A DNA stretch of 64,000 nt from Celoporthe dispersa (taxonomy: Eukaryota > Ascomycota > Sordariomycetes > Diaporthales > Cryphonectriaceae): NCBI GenBank assembly GCA_016584495.1, contig WAID01000006.1, forward strand, positions 2,418,001 to 2,482,000, given 5' to 3'. Positions 24,636-37,091 of the stretch are shown in pieces (positions within the stretch are counted from its first letter, which is position 1; each line of letters opens with the position of its first letter). A program made the translations under genes and the position numbers. The notes below the pieces were generated by a model that saw nothing but the letters and a program-made list of their open reading frames with translations, did not search any database and was not told the origin of the DNA.

Positions 24636-27600
24636 TCAGATGAAGAACATCCTGGCCTTCAACTTGTCGTGCGTCTCAACCTCCTTCTGAAGCTGTCGCA
24701 TGTCTTCAGCCGTGAGCTCGCTGGGCTCGGTGATCCTCCGGGACAAGATGCCACTAGACCCCTCCGACGCCTCGAAGGCGCGCAGGTAGCACCCAGCCCG
24801 CTCGCACAGGATGTCGGCGTAGTAGGCAGGAGTGCAGATGCCGACGGCGCGCGTGGCTCGGCCGAACGTGTAGCAGAGGCTCTGGGAGATCTCCTGCAGG
24901 ACATCGGCCGCGGCGATGTTGTTGTTCGGGGGCTTGTACGAGCCAAGGATCTCATCGTGGACCACGGTGTAGAAGCCCGGCCGCGCGTGGCCCTTGATCG
25001 CGCTGTGTGCCTGCAGGTAGAAGTTCCACGACGCGCGCTCGGTGATGCCGTTGTCCACGACCAGTCCAGCCTCGCAGTTGAACGTCTTATCGCATGGGCC
25101 CTCCTTGGTGGGAGCGAAACGCGTGTGGTGGCGCTTGGCGACGATGATGATGCTAATCCGAGGGTGGCCCATCTTCTGGCGGGCCGCAGGGTAGACTGCC
25201 CTGCAGGCTGCCTGGAGGAGTGGCAGCTCGTGCTTGCGGACCTCCTGGTGTTGGCCCTCAGAGACGCCGTCGCGGTAGATGAGGATATTATCAGGATAGG
25301 CTCCGCTGTTGGCCTGCTTCCACTTGTCGAGACAGGCGATGAGCATTGGCTCGAGGTTCGAGACCATCTCCTGCCGCTTCTGCTGTACCTGGAGCACTCC
25401 AGGCCACTGTGCCAGGTGCTTGTCCACAGTGGCTACCATGCCGGCCACACTGGGCATTCCGCCCCTGGTCTGGTCTGTCGAGGGATGGATCACATCAATG
25501 CCAACCAGCATCGTCTTGCCCTCGGCGATGAAGTGCAGGCCAGAAGTGATGCGCTAGGTTATCGAACCACGAAATCATAATCAGTATGATGACTTGTTGT
25601 AATCAACCATATTGTACGGGCGTCGCAAGGGTAACATTATTATTACAACTCACCTGGTTCATCCCTCCGAGCTTCAGGTTGACCTTGAGAGCCTCATTCC
25701 CGAGATACTGGCCCTGGTATCTGGGATCGAGCTCCCTCAGAGTCTTGTCGACGGAGACAACCGTCATGACTCCCAACTTGACATCCGACAGGTACTTGAT
25801 CCGGTCATAGAGCAGCCTGGAACCGGCAGGAACGACAACCCACACAAGGTCCATGTTCTTGAAGGTCGCAAAGCAGTTCTCGAGAGCAGGATCAAGAGGG
25901 TCATTCAGAACGAACCCCTTTCCTATGTCTGTGCCGCCGTTGGACTTTCTCAGCCGGATCCCATAAGAGAGCATAGAGTCTTGAAAATCCTTCACGGTCG
26001 GTAGGAAAACCTTCATGTTCTCGAAGGCGGGGGCTTGATCCTTGATGGTCAGGTACAGCCAGCCCCAGGATTTGGTCGTGTTGCCCGGGCTGCTGAGCTT
26101 GTGGCCGCGGAGGTTCCATGAGGCCTTGGAAATATCGTGTACTTCCTTCACATATGCAAGGCGAGGTTTGTTGAGAGTACGACCAAAAACACACGTCAAG
26201 CTGGTGCCACCGAGTTCCAAAAAATCATTGTTCTTCGTCTGTGATTCGAGGCGTGTCCACGGTCAGAGGCCTTCTCATCTCACAACAAATCAGAGCACTA
26301 GATCCAGGGTTATTACTCACCAGAACAGAATTGGAGTCCTTGGAGAGGCCAACAGCCTTGAGGCCATAGTCCTCGATCAGTCGGAAGTTCTGAGTGGGGT
26401 CGTTGGAGGTGAACTTGATCATATTGCGTGTCTGGTTTGAGTTCAAATTCGCAAATTTAACCGGCTGACCAGTTGGAACGCCGCAGAGCTCTGGTGGCAG
26501 GTAGACTGGGTGTTCGTAGGAGCCAACATTGACCACGGGCAAGTCTGGCCGCTGCAGTCGAATGTCATATTTCTCTTTTGATATCTAGATGTCAGAACAC
26601 ATTTACAACCTAGAAGGTGCGGCATGGAGGGAGTGGGGTCATTATGGTACTGAGGTGGGTGGGATCACTTACTTCTAAAGTATTCATAGACAGTGGACCA
26701 GCCATCGTCGGTGAGGAACTCGACATCTTTCGCTCCGGCACCGAAGCGCTTGACACGCGTCTTGGGCTTGTCGCCTGACTTGGGCGTGCCGTCCCCTGGC
26801 GATGCAAGACCAAAGATCTTTCTCGTGGGATAGACGAACTGCCCCTGCTTGTTGCGCTTCTCCAGAAATATCTTCTCAACACGCAAGCCCTTGAGCAGCC
26901 TCTCCAAGTGGTGGTTGTCTGTGGCTCTGAACGCTAAAATCAGGGATGTTAGTTTAGCATCGGGCGCTTCGTAGAAGGCACTGTACGCCACGCTGACGTT
27001 GACGAGTGGGCGGTTCATGGCAGGTCTAACGCTCGCAAAGAATCCGCGGTAAACGGCCACACCCTCTCCCAGACTCTGAGCCTTACTCGCAGGGCCAGAC
27101 ATGGGAAAGCTCTTGTTTCCCACTGTGAGCAGACGGTTGCTACGCCTAAAGTAGTGCAGGAACAGGGTCTGTAGGGCATTGATCATGGCGTCTTTGTGCT
27201 CGTACGCCGCAGAAGTAGGCTGCTCGAGGTGGGCTAGGAGGTCTCCAATGGAGAGGATGTGGGTCAGGTGGACGTCCACATGGTAGATCGTTGCGCCTGA
27301 CTTGGCTTCGTCTTCATCCTCTGCGAAATATTTGACATTGTACTTATTGTTGGGCTCTTGTTTCTGTCGGACAATGACTGCCTTGAGAATCTGTGGCAGC
27401 TCCGCCGCCAAGATTGTTTTGTTGAAAGAGAAGCTTGATCACACGTTCAGCCTTGCGGCCCACAGCCTTGGGTTCTATGTCGACCTTGTACTTGTATAAG
27501 AATGCCTCAGGGTTCAGATCCAAGGGGATGTAGTTGGCCCGTACTGCCACTTTCTTTCCATGGGCACCATAGCATGGTCGTTGGGGCAATGACTCGCCAG

Positions 27601-27858
27601 TGATGCTCAGCTGGCTGAGACTTAGCTCGGCTGCAGATGAGCTGCTAGCTTCGACAGTGGGTTGGGAGGGCGAGGGGGCAGAACTTCCGCTAGGGCTATG
27701 TTGATATGTCAGCTTCCTTGAACTCCAACCAGTGCTAGACACACATGTGAACAGAAGAGAACATACATTGAGCTTCTTGGTGGAAGGCCCCGGCCACCTG
27801 AGCCTCGGTGTGGGCCTCGGCGTGAGCGGCTGCGTGATGAATTACCACGACTAGACAT
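24636..27858 (-). CDS. Argonaute (QDE-2 type), apparent +1 frameshift in N domain
   Basis: Small-RNA-guided slicer of the fungal RNA interference (quelling) pathway. Exons (minus): 27858-27767, 27695-26673, 26574-26321, 26238-25654, 25553-24636; about 956 aa with the frame kept. The N-terminus is an RG/SR-rich tail (residues 1-30), followed by N, linker, PAZ, MID and PIWI domains. PIWI shows the first catalytic Asp in VGIDVIHPS, the second in IYRDGVSEGQ, and an Asp (PAYYADIL) where animal Argonautes carry His, so a DDD-type site. It ends in MFFI, close to the usual aromatic-rich Argonaute end. One inconsistency: near 27417-27420 (A4 on the coding strand) the frame shifts by one. An alternative is a 52-nt GT-AG intron there, but it lacks a branch site and would delete helix-like VIKLLF sequence. 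Orthology to QDE-2 versus SMS-2 is unresolved. Confidence 0.95.
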
Positions 27859-28760
27859 GTTGTATGTTGGTTGACGAGGTTACCTGCGGTTACCTGTTAA
27901 ACAGGGTAAGGTAAGTCAGCATACAGGCAGCGACAAAAACTAAGGGTGCTGGAGAGGACGCACTGTAAATGTTGGTGGTGGTGGGTTTGCTGAGGAAGAA
28001 GGGAGAACGTGGCGAGAGGGCTGGCAGCAAGCTGTATAAATAGTAAATGCAAGCAGAACACCTGTAAGTTTTGGTGACTTGGTAATTTGGGTAACTTGAG
28101 TACTGTAGTGACAAGAGAGTAAAGTAAAAAAGAAGAGAAAGTGAAGGATCAGTGATCATGACAAAATGTACAGTGACCAAGTCTGGAGCTTCCCAGGCCA
28201 AAAGAGAGCAGTTTCTGTTGTCTTCTGTTACACACGTCTAGTTGTTGGTAGACATCTAGACTTGCAAATTCTGAGAGCCTTTACATCCTGGGCCGAAGGA
28301 GAGAATGAGTCTGTCTCGAGTTTTCCAGACGCAATTTGATGAGGTTCATGAAGCTCTGTAGCTCCTGATGTATGACCCATTAATTAATCATAGCATAAAT
28401 AAGTCAAGAGCACATCTGACTGTGTTTATACCCTTGGTCTTTGTCAGAGCTTTACAAGGAAATGGGAATGCTGTCCTCAACCTGGTCAGACTGCTTTTGG
28501 GCTGCTTGAGTGGTATAATGATTAAGAAAGAGGACAAATCTTCAGATATGAAGACAAATGTGTAGAGGTAGTTTGATTACTTGTAATAACATCCAGAGAT
28601 TCTCTTTATTTTGTGATGTAATCAATCATCAACTTGTAAGTACACAAGGACTTATAAGCACTAGCTAGCAAGCAGCAAGCTAGGCTCTATCCGAGTTCTA
28701 TTGCTCCTGGCCACAAAGTTAGTACCTCAGCAAAGAGAAGAAAAGAAATAAAAGAGGGGG

Positions 28761-28792
<32 letters not shown>

Positions 28793-29263
28793 GACAGTCC
28801 AAGGATCGCACATGGTAAACTTTTATGTAGAAGTGATACAATGAGGCAAGATAGAACAATGATGAAATATTCATCAGTCGGTAATTATCAATGAGAGAGG
28901 TCTACTGTCCTGAACATCCTAATAGTCTCATCTTGCTCAGCCTTAGACCTCCCACCCAACAACAGCTACCTAGTTCACCGAGTAGGCAGAATAACCATGA
29001 TCCAAGACATGTTTTGTTCATTCTAGATGTTCTACCTGTGAGGGCTACATCTCCTTGACCCACGGCTATTACCATCAGCATAGAAGCATAGCAGCCTCCT
29101 TGTTTGCAACACAGCCAAATCCTCCGCATACATTAGTGTACAACCAAGATTCACTGTGTCTGTCTGATCTGACAAGTCAACAACCTCCTAGCCAACAATA
29201 CTGTCAAGGTACAGGGAAAGGTAAGGACAGAAGCCTCCTTCTTACTCCTGTTAAAAGACATGC
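27859..29263. other. Intergenic, no gene seen
   Basis: Argonaute promoter on the left, AT-rich sequence in the middle with a (GA)n microsatellite, and the 3' flank of the acetate-transporter gene on the right. ORFs are short and without motifs. Confidence 0.5.
28760..28788. repeat. (GA)14 microsatellite
   Basis: An uninterrupted GA dinucleotide run following a G-rich stretch, in the intergenic space between the Argonaute and the acetate-transporter gene. Confidence 0.9.
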
Positions 29264-30544
29264 TCAGACCTGGGCCCTGTGGTGATGAGCACCACGAGCA
29301 GCCAATATCTGAGTGCGCCCTTTTACAAACCTGGAGAGGTCTCCCACTGGCAGCGAGATGGGGAAGTCCACAGACTCGAGAATGATAGCCAGGAAGATCC
29401 ACCAGCCAAACAAGCATGCCACAAAGGCAAAGGCACCGCCAGCCTAGTGAAAGCAGGTATTGTTGTTAGCAAATTGCTTTATCAGTCTTCTGTATAGGGG
29501 GCTTTCATGTTAGAGGCTTACGATGATGAATTTTTCTGCCGTATCTGCATTGCCCATGTAATCCTCAGCAAGGTACCAATAGGCAGCCGCCAACATGCTA
29601 AACGTCAGGACCAGCGTGAAGAAGATGAAGACAAAGCAGATGTTTGTGCGGACGGAGCTGAGCAGGAAGCAGAAGCACACGACGGCCATGAAGACTTGGA
29701 AGAAACCTGGTAGGGAGAAAATGATGTTAGGTGTCATCCTGTTCATACATGTCGTTAGAGATAGTGAGGTGACCGACCAAAGGAGGCGTTGAACCCCTCC
29801 GTCTCAAGACCTGTTGCAGCAGGTTGTCCGGTGGCCGCGTAAGAGGAATACGCAGCAAAGCCCGGGTTGAGCGTCCCGCCAAAGGTGAGCCAGAAGGCGC
29901 CGAAGGTGACGAAGACGATGCAGGGGAAGCTGTTGCCGAGGACCCATTCTAGGATACCGGCGAGGATCATGAGGACGCCGCCGAAGAAGAAATAGTCGGG
30001 ACTATAATTATAAGGTGGTTTCTTCTTGTCAGCTTTCTCTTCTCTCTTTTTCTTGTTCCGTCTATAGTCCCTCTTATAATATTCTTGGCCCTCCGATCTT
30101 GCACAAGCAGGTCGCAACCCAATATCGCCAGAAAGAGACCTCGCTTACATTCCCACAGCACCAGTGCTGCTCGCGCCTCGCCATCCCATGAGCGAGCAGG
30201 ACAAGGGGCTGAGGCTGAGGAGGAACCCGATGAGACCACTGTGGGACACGGCACTTGTTAGTCAAAAGACACAAAGAACATCTGTGATGGTGAGAGGACG
30301 ACGGCAGTAAGGTAAGCACATACATGGGCGTCGGGTTTCCAAAGGTCCTCCTCAACTGCCCGTTGACCTCGTTCTTGGGAGACAGGTACAGCTTCTCGAA
30401 GAGCTCGGCCGAGATGGAGACGGCACCGGTCGTCTTGGCCCTGTTCAGGGCATACTCGACATCATCGGCATGATCGTAGCTACCGTCCTCGGTGATCTCG
30501 ACCTTGGACGGCCTGCGGCCGTTCTGTTGCATGGGGGCTGCCAT
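29264..30544 (-). CDS. GPR1/FUN34/YaaH-family acetate transporter (ADY2-like)
   Basis: A plasma-membrane protein of the family that exports or imports acetate and related monocarboxylates. Exons (minus): 30544-30324, 30238-30149, 30001-29778, 29706-29522, 29443-29264; phases agree; 299 aa. The hydrophilic N-terminus (about 70 residues) leads into the family signature NPTPIGLIGF, and six membrane helices follow, including YFFFGGVLMILAGILEW, SFPCIVFVTFGAFWLTFGG and FFQVFMAVVCFCFLL. The tail ends in a hydrophilic, His/Arg-rich segment. All family hallmarks are intact and no frame break is seen. Such genes are commonly induced on acetate or ethanol and repressed by glucose, but no regulatory site was verified here. 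Substrate is inferred from family. Confidence 0.94.
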
Positions 30545-32546
30545 TGAGAAGATGTTCCAAGATCGAACGGGGTCGAGTAATGATAGAGAAGAGCAGAGGT
30601 GTTTCTCCTGAAGAGGGCCTTTCCAGGTGACGACTGATTACAGGTCAAGTCTAAGAAGAGAGCATCGAGGGTAAGATTGGTACACCAAGAAGGGTGGGAT
30701 AGGCCCACCTTAATGGCTTTTTCTAGATTGTGTTCCATCACTCCTCCCCTACCCCCTCTTTCCCACAAACTCTCTCTCTCTCTCTGTCTCCTCTTTCGGG
30801 GAAGTCATCCCTTCCTTCGTCGGCACTGCCTACACACTAGATCTAGATCTACCACGCATCCGGCCTGCATACCTGGTAAAAGGACCACCACACGTCCTCC
30901 TCCTCCACCCTCCTAGTCGGAAAGCCTCAGCGAAAGGGGGGGGGGGGTGTGAGAGCTGTGCACCAAAGTCCCCACAGAGGAGGATGCCGATTGGCCTTCA
31001 CATCTTGCACGTCTGGAACGCAGTTGACCTCCCCGAGAGGGAGGTGGAGAGAAGGAGGTGAGAAGCGGTTCCGAGAGAAAGGCCCTGGCAGGGTGCGCTT
31101 GGCTACTTGCAGGCTGGTCTGTCTGGGGGTGCTCTGGCACGTTGGCCGTGCTAGGACCCATTAAGGCGAGGCTTGGAGCTGGGAACTGTGTGCACCCCGA
31201 GGCGAGGCAGGATCAAAGGAAAGTTGAGACAAAGTACCGAACAGGCCTCTTGGCGTGGCGGTACTGTACTTGTGGGTGTGTTTTTTCGGGGTGGAGGGCA
31301 TAGGAGTTAAGGCCGTAAAAGATGGTATGCGGACAACTACAGGGGATCGGTGTACATTCGGGGAGGAATGTGTGCCCTCCATCGCTGAGGCCAGCTGATA
31401 TTCTTTTTCATTGTCCAAGATCTCAGAAGAAAAGGCTAATAATCGTGAATACTTGGCTGGTTGACCTCCTCTAACGAATACTGTACCGCATCTGGGCGAG
31501 TCCAGGCTACGCTAGAGAAGAAAGAAAAAAAGAAGAAGAGAAAAAAACACAGAGCTAGGAATAAGTCATGTCTGTCCCATCATACCGGGAGGGAGGGACA
31601 AGCCCCAGACAGCCGTACGTGCGCCTGGATGATGGATGGTCCCATCCCCATCCCCAACCGCGGATCCGCATGCACCCTTTAGCTCCAGAGCCACTCTCCT
31701 TACCTACTCGTCTCCCCTCAGCGGAACGTCAGCAGAATCTGGGGTAACAAGGTTGAGTTTCAAACTCCACTCCACAGCTCTGAACTGAAAAATCTGGGGT
31801 TGCTCGAGCGACGTGGCTCTCAGTGGTCATGCAGGGGGGACGAATTAGTTCCGGAGATACGGCTGCTGGGGCACAGCAGTGCCGGTCGTGCGGATGATGC
31901 TGCTTGAGGATTAAAGCTCGTACGATTGGCAGACGTGTAAGTGTGGACTGATGGTGCACAGTACTATCTGGGAGGAGCGTGAGGAAGAAAAGAGGTGGAG
32001 AGAGCTGAGCTGAAGTAGTATTTTTTAATTATTTTTTATAGGTTGTAGGAAGATAAATAAAGCAGAGACAGAAAAAGAAGAAGAACCAGAAAAGAGAAGA
32101 AAACGACTTGCACTCGGCAACTACAATAGTAGAACCACAGAGGAGGCCGAGAGCCGGCGTGGCGGGCGTCCCCGGTCGGCCTCGAGGATTCGGCGAAGGT
32201 CTCACACACAAGATGCCAAATGCCCTGTCCGACTCTCTGGAATTGATGTTTAATGACGACTGGCCAGCATCACACAAGGGAGAGTGGAACATGAGAAGAA
32301 AAAATGGCAATCATCAAGCAGGCAGGCAGGTGTTTATATACCGGAATTAAGAAGAAGTTTCTCCATTTTGAACCTTTTTCAAAACCTATTTTCTATGTAG
32401 CTCGGCAGACTCGGGTATTAAGACATAATTCTCAAGCACAAACCAACTAACAACTACCCCATACGCCGAACTCTCAAAACCTTATTATTCACAAAAAGAA
32501 AGAAAAGAGAGAAAAAAAAGACCGTCCCATCCCGGCATGAAGTAAC
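30545..32546. other. 2-kb intergenic stretch, no gene seen
   Basis: Promoter of the acetate-transporter gene (with CT-rich sequence near 30768-30790 and a G11 run near 30937), then unique sequence without a supported ORF, then the 3' flank of the ferritin-like gene. AG-rich tracts lie near 31510-31550 and 32485-32520. Confidence 0.5.
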
Positions 32547-33738
32547 TCAGAGAGCAACATTCACCTGGATCAACCCGGGCGCCGCAAGGGTCGCATCCGG
32601 AACATCATCGGGGTCCGTGAAGTTCCCGCTCGTCGTCAGCGCCGCGAGGCTCAGCCCGTCCATAACATTCTCCGAGAAGGGGAACGCCGCCTGGAAGGTG
32701 ATCACGTTCCCTTCCCAGCTGCAGGTGGTGATGGCCTCGCTGACGGGCACGTTCTGGCCCGTGAGGTAGGTGACAAACAGACCCGAGCCGTCGCCGCCCT
32801 TGTACTGGTCCCAGCCGGACGGCGCATCGGTCAGGTCGGCGCTAAACTCGAGCGTCTGGTCCTCCGCAGAGACGTTGGCACCGCCGTCGCCGCTGAGGAC
32901 GGACAGGCCTGGGAAGATGGGGAGGGGGATCTCCTTGGCCGGGTCGAAGGAACACTCGTCGACGAAGCCCTGGAGCACAGAGAAGGCAAAGGCCGCGACC
33001 GAGGTCGTGAGGAAGGGCTTCTCGCTGGGTTTCAGGCCCAGCAGGGAGCGGAACCAGCCGTTCTGCTCGCCCTCCTGGCCGATGACGGAGGCGACGGTGC
33101 GCACGGGGCCTGCGTCGCCGTTGGTGGCCAGGAGCTGGCTGGCGTCCTGCAGGGTGCCGAGGACGACGGCCGTGAAGGTCTCGGCGAGGGCGACGGCTGA
33201 CCTGATGTCGGCGGTGGGGAACTTGTATGTGCAGGGTGGAGGGGCGAAGGCGCCGAAGTGGTCCAGGACGGCGAGGGCGTTGATCGAGTGGAGCTCTTCT
33301 TGCTGCAGTGGGTTGTCAGCACCTTATCACCGCCTCACCAGAGAAGGAAGATGGAAGAAAAGAAAAGGGAGTACTTACAGCCTTGATGGTCTTCAGCACA
33401 TCAAGCACCTCCTGCTTCTCTGTGGCCCCCAGGTTGAAACCTGGCGCGTCGGCGGTGACGTTGTCGATCAGAGAGGAGAAGAAGCCGACCTCGAAGTTCT
33501 CGTTGAAGGCGATGAGCTGGAAGGCCGTCAGGCTGCTCGCCGCCAGCTTGGGCGGAGGGGCAGCGTTGGAGATCTGACCTCCCGCGATGCTCTCGATCGC
33601 GGCGAGCTGCTCCGCGCTGGGGTTGGGGAACCCATCATCGGTGGGGTCACTGAAGCCTCGCCTGTTGTTGGCCGGGGCACCGGAGACGAGGCTGAAGATG
33701 GCTGCTGTGGCGGCCAGGATTTGTGGGAAGCTGTACAT
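32547..33738 (-). CDS. Secreted ferritin-like protein (late sexual development / Rds1-like)
   Basis: Two exons (minus) 33738-33379 and 33302-32547 with a 76-nt intron containing a GCTGAC branch site; 371 aa. Residues 1-20 are a clear signal peptide ending near SGAPA. The middle of the protein is a ferritin-like four-helix bundle (Ferritin_2 type): helix pairs include FQLIAFNENFEVGFF and QEELHSINALAVLDHFG, with the Glu/His positions typical of this fold, then a conserved VIGQEGEQNGWFR stretch. The C-terminal third is beta-rich and GS/DN-rich. Fungal relatives are annotated as late sexual development (lsdA) or stress-response Rds1 proteins; the biochemical role is unsettled and metal binding is not shown. 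A (CA)n repeat lies about 17 bases upstream of the start codon. No frame problem. Confidence 0.92.
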
Positions 33739-35473
33739 CTTGGAGAGATGATCTTGTGTGTGTGTGTGTGTGTGTGTCTGTGTTGGTATTAGGGATTATG
33801 GTCCTCTTTGTCTTGAGACCCAAGAGAGAAGACGGGGTATGAGATGAGGTGATGATGATATAGGAGAAGAGGAAGAGAGACCGGATGATGTTCCAAGATA
33901 AAGACGCAAGATTCTCTGGAAGAAAAAGGGAAGAAAAACAGCCCGATATATGTACTAGATATGATTCTCATTCAGCCCCAGCTCCATCACCCATCAGAGA
34001 AACACACAAAGATGGTTAGTTGCTCCCGGCAACGACTGGAATGCAGTGCAACGGGGGGCCGGCTGTTGGGCAACCGTTGACATTCACCACGACCACCTGA
34101 GGTACATTGTACAGACAGTACAACGCACCAGGTGTACCGCCACGATCGGCTACTATGACAGCATGACATGCAAGCCACTCTCCAGCTGGTTGGGCGATCC
34201 TGTTCGGAACCCCGGTCTTCCGTACTGCTTGCCCTTGCATTCTTCATTGGGTGCGTTTATTTGGGAGTGACAAAGCCTCCTCCATCATCATCATCATCGT
34301 AATCATAACCATCATCATAATAGACTGGCGTTCCAAATTAGCGAGAGGGGGCGGTGTGCTAAGCTGTAACCACCACCACCTTGTGTGTCTCTCGAGTGGT
34401 TGAGTGGGTAGTAGGCAACACCCCAAAAGGCCCACTGTAGCTGTCATATTTGTCTAAAATTGGGATGATCGGAATTGCTGGCACTACGGGGCGGCCGCAG
34501 GGCAGGCTGTCGGGGAGGGAGGGTGGCAGGGAGGGTGGTGGTTGGCCCAGACGAGCTGCAGGATGCGCCAGCTCGGCTGGGAAGAAGCCGCCAGCTGCGG
34601 TCGCTAGGGCTGATGCATATGGGCTAGTCGGAAGAGAAACAAACACAGCCAAGCACAGAGTGGGTGTTGTCCAAGTGCCGGATGGAGCGGGTGAGCTGGA
34701 AGCCGTCCTCTAGTGTGGCTGTGGGCGGAAAGGTTGTCTGCCGGATTACCCTTTTTTTCTCCTTCGCGCGTGCGCTCTCTCTCTCTCTCTGTGAGTGTGT
34801 GTGTGTGTGTGTCTTGTGGATTCCATAGTTTCTGTGATGCTGAAAAAAGATCCATAATTTAAGCTCAGAATCCCAACAACGGCTAACGTGGCTGATGTTT
34901 ATTCCGGTTCTGGTTGGGAAACAAAACAAATGCAGATCCCATCTGTGTATACAGATCTGCGTCTGGGGAAAATGTTTCAGGCACAGGCATCCTGATTGAT
35001 TCCACATTCAGCTCGTCTCCCTTGTGACTTCCAGTGTCATGCTTCTCCTCTGGACGGCGCAGAGCGGTAATTGTTGATTATGCTGATTACACAGAAGAAG
35101 GTGGCTTTGTCCATGCCGAATACAGGGCCCTTCTCGTGACCTCGTCCTTCCTCTGCCATCAGCCATAGTCCATGGTCCGTGGGCCATCCTCTAAATTGGC
35201 GCAGTCCGGGTATCGTGAAGCCGGGCCGGATCCCAATATCCCGCTGATATCGCTCCCTCGGATGCGCAGGTCTTCCTTTCTCAAAGTAGTAATCGGTTGG
35301 TCGCTCAGAGCATTTGGCCTAAACACAGCAAGCAAACTAGATGAACTGAACCGCATCCAGGTCTCTTTACTATAGTTGGGTGGAACCACGCAAACCGGCG
35401 TGAAGATGCATGCCCCGCGCCCCGAGTAACGTAACAGCTCGTCCGCAGCGGGGTGGGCGGCACATCTTCTCTC
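33739..35473. other. Intergenic, no gene seen
   Basis: Promoter of the ferritin-like gene, with the TG repeat at its edge, then about 1.2 kb without recognisable coding sequence. Contains CAT repeats near 34281-34320, GGGAGG repeats near 34515-34540, a CT/GT tract near 34774-34812, and the 3' flank of the monooxygenase. Confidence 0.5.
33755..33777. repeat. (TG)n microsatellite in the leader of the ferritin-like gene
   Basis: A TG/GT run of about 23 bases starting 17 bases upstream of the ATG at 33738, reading as (CA)n in the mRNA sense, so probably inside the 5' UTR. Confidence 0.9.
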
Positions 35474-37091
35474 CTACTGCATCTCTACGCCGTCATGCTC
35501 GTTCGTGACAAATGGCATCACCTGCGAGTCGCGCTTGTGGACACCCGGCACGTTCAGCCGCCGGTGCAGGTCCTTGGTGGCCTCCCGGATTGAGTCCTCG
35601 AGGTCAAAGTTCCAGATGTGTCCCAGTCGCTCGGCCAGCTCCCTCTCCATGCGGGCAAAATTCGTGCCGACGTCCTGGGTCAGCCACTCGTACAGGTTGC
35701 CGGCACGCCGTGAGCTGCGCACCAGCCACTGCGTCCGCTCCCGCCTGTGCGCATCGTACACCGCGAAGACGACCTCTATTTGCAGGGGCTCTGTGACCTG
35801 TGGGTCTGCGAGCAGGGAGGCCAGGAACGCGGCGTCTTCGATGCAGAACCCCGCGCCTGCGCCGTGGTGAGGAGAGGTGGCGTGTGCTGCGTCACCGACC
35901 AGGCACACGCGGCCTTTGTAGTATGTCGACAATGGGTGGTCGCCCAGGTCGAAGATGGCCCACTACCGCCATGAAATATCATCAGCCTTGGGGGTAGGTA
36001 ACTGGATGGATAGGGGGTTTTTTTTAATTGAGCGGGTGGGGGGGAGGGGGGGTAAGGCATGCTCAAGCATACCCGGTCCAGTCGGTCCGACGTGAGCTGG
36101 ATGATGTTCTTGACGTTTTGACCGAACTCGCGGAAGTCATCCAGAGCCTCGGCCTTGGTCGTGGGAAGGGTCAGCTTGCTCGTGCTTGGCCAGTCTTCTC
36201 GGTTGTTTGTTACAAAGGCCACCATGTTCATCGTTGCGCCGTGCTCGACGGGGAACGTCAGGACATGTCTGTTCTGGCCGAGCTGTGATTGGCCGTCAGC
36301 GAGAGAGGGAGTCTCGTCCACACACACATACACACACACACACACCAAAAAAAAAAAAAAAGAGCATCTCCGCAGATCAAGCTGGCTATCTGTCAGGTCA
36401 AGTACCCACCCACATGTGCGCGTTCACGGCCCTCTCCTCGCCAAGAACGTGAATGGCCTCACTCATGGGGACCAGCCCCCTGTAGGCATATTTATGCGTG
36501 TACACTGGCGTCGCGGCGGGGTGGTCCTCGCCCACGAGCACCGTCCTGGTGCGCGACTTGATGCCGTCACACCCTATGATGGCGTCCGCCTCGGCCATAG
36601 ACCCATCCTTGAACTTTATCAGCACCTTCCCGGACCCAGTCCTGTCGTCTAAGATGTGATCGAGCTTCTTGTGGAACTCTGCGGCGCCCCTCGGCAGCAG
36701 CCTGACCAGCTCGTCGAGGAACCGCGCCCGGTGCACAGCGTTCTGGCCCACACCCGGGTCGACCATGGAGAACAGCGGCTCGAGGCGGGCCGCGGGATCC
36801 TGCGACATGCCGTCCATGAAGTCGAACCACACGCCCCTCTTGCTCTCCCACTGGTTGCGCGTGGCCACTATGTTGAAGGCGCCGATCACGCTGCGGTCGA
36901 TGACCTCCATGGCCCGGACGGCATTGCGCGAGATGGACACGCCCGCGCCGATCTCACCAAAGGCAGGGGCCTGCTCGTAGATGGTACAGCTGATGTTGCG
37001 CTTGTGGAGGGCGATGGCGAGCATGAGGCCTGCGATGCCGCCGCCTATGATGGCGATCTGGAATGGCTTTTTTGTGAGCTGGGGTCGCCAT
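35474..37091 (-). CDS. FAD-dependent monooxygenase (salicylate hydroxylase-like), apparent frameshift at start
   Basis: A flavoprotein hydroxylase of the aromatic-ring type, using FAD and NAD(P)H. Exons (minus): 37091-36410, 36282-36073, 35962-35474; about 459 aa with the frame kept. Motifs: the N-terminal GGGIAGL dinucleotide fold, the DG motif (IIGCDGIKSRT) and the GD motif (CLVGDAAHATSPHHGAG), plus LGQNRHVLTFPV typical of the salicylate hydroxylase group. The ATG at 37091 is followed by an A6 run (37068-37073 on +); one A too many puts GGGIAGL out of frame. The in-frame ATG at 37024 would lose the FAD fold, so the upstream start with an indel is preferred. A DAL5-family permease lies divergently 1.2 kb away, suggesting joint uptake and breakdown of one substrate. 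The true substrate is unknown. Confidence 0.9.

Noticed and set aside
24669..25580. 303-codon plus-strand ORF
   Set aside because: Antisense to the PIWI exon of the Argonaute; no motif of its own.
23287..27858. Dehydrogenase and Argonaute as a linked RNAi-related unit
   Set aside because: They are convergent, and an SDR has no known role in small-RNA pathways; adjacency alone is not evidence.
29264..33738. Secondary-metabolite or stress gene cluster between transporter and ferritin-like gene
   Set aside because: No synthase or regulator in between; 2 kb of empty DNA separates the two genes and their functions are unrelated.
32770..33792. 340-codon plus-strand ORF
   Set aside because: Antisense to the ferritin-like gene; composition typical of a shadow ORF.
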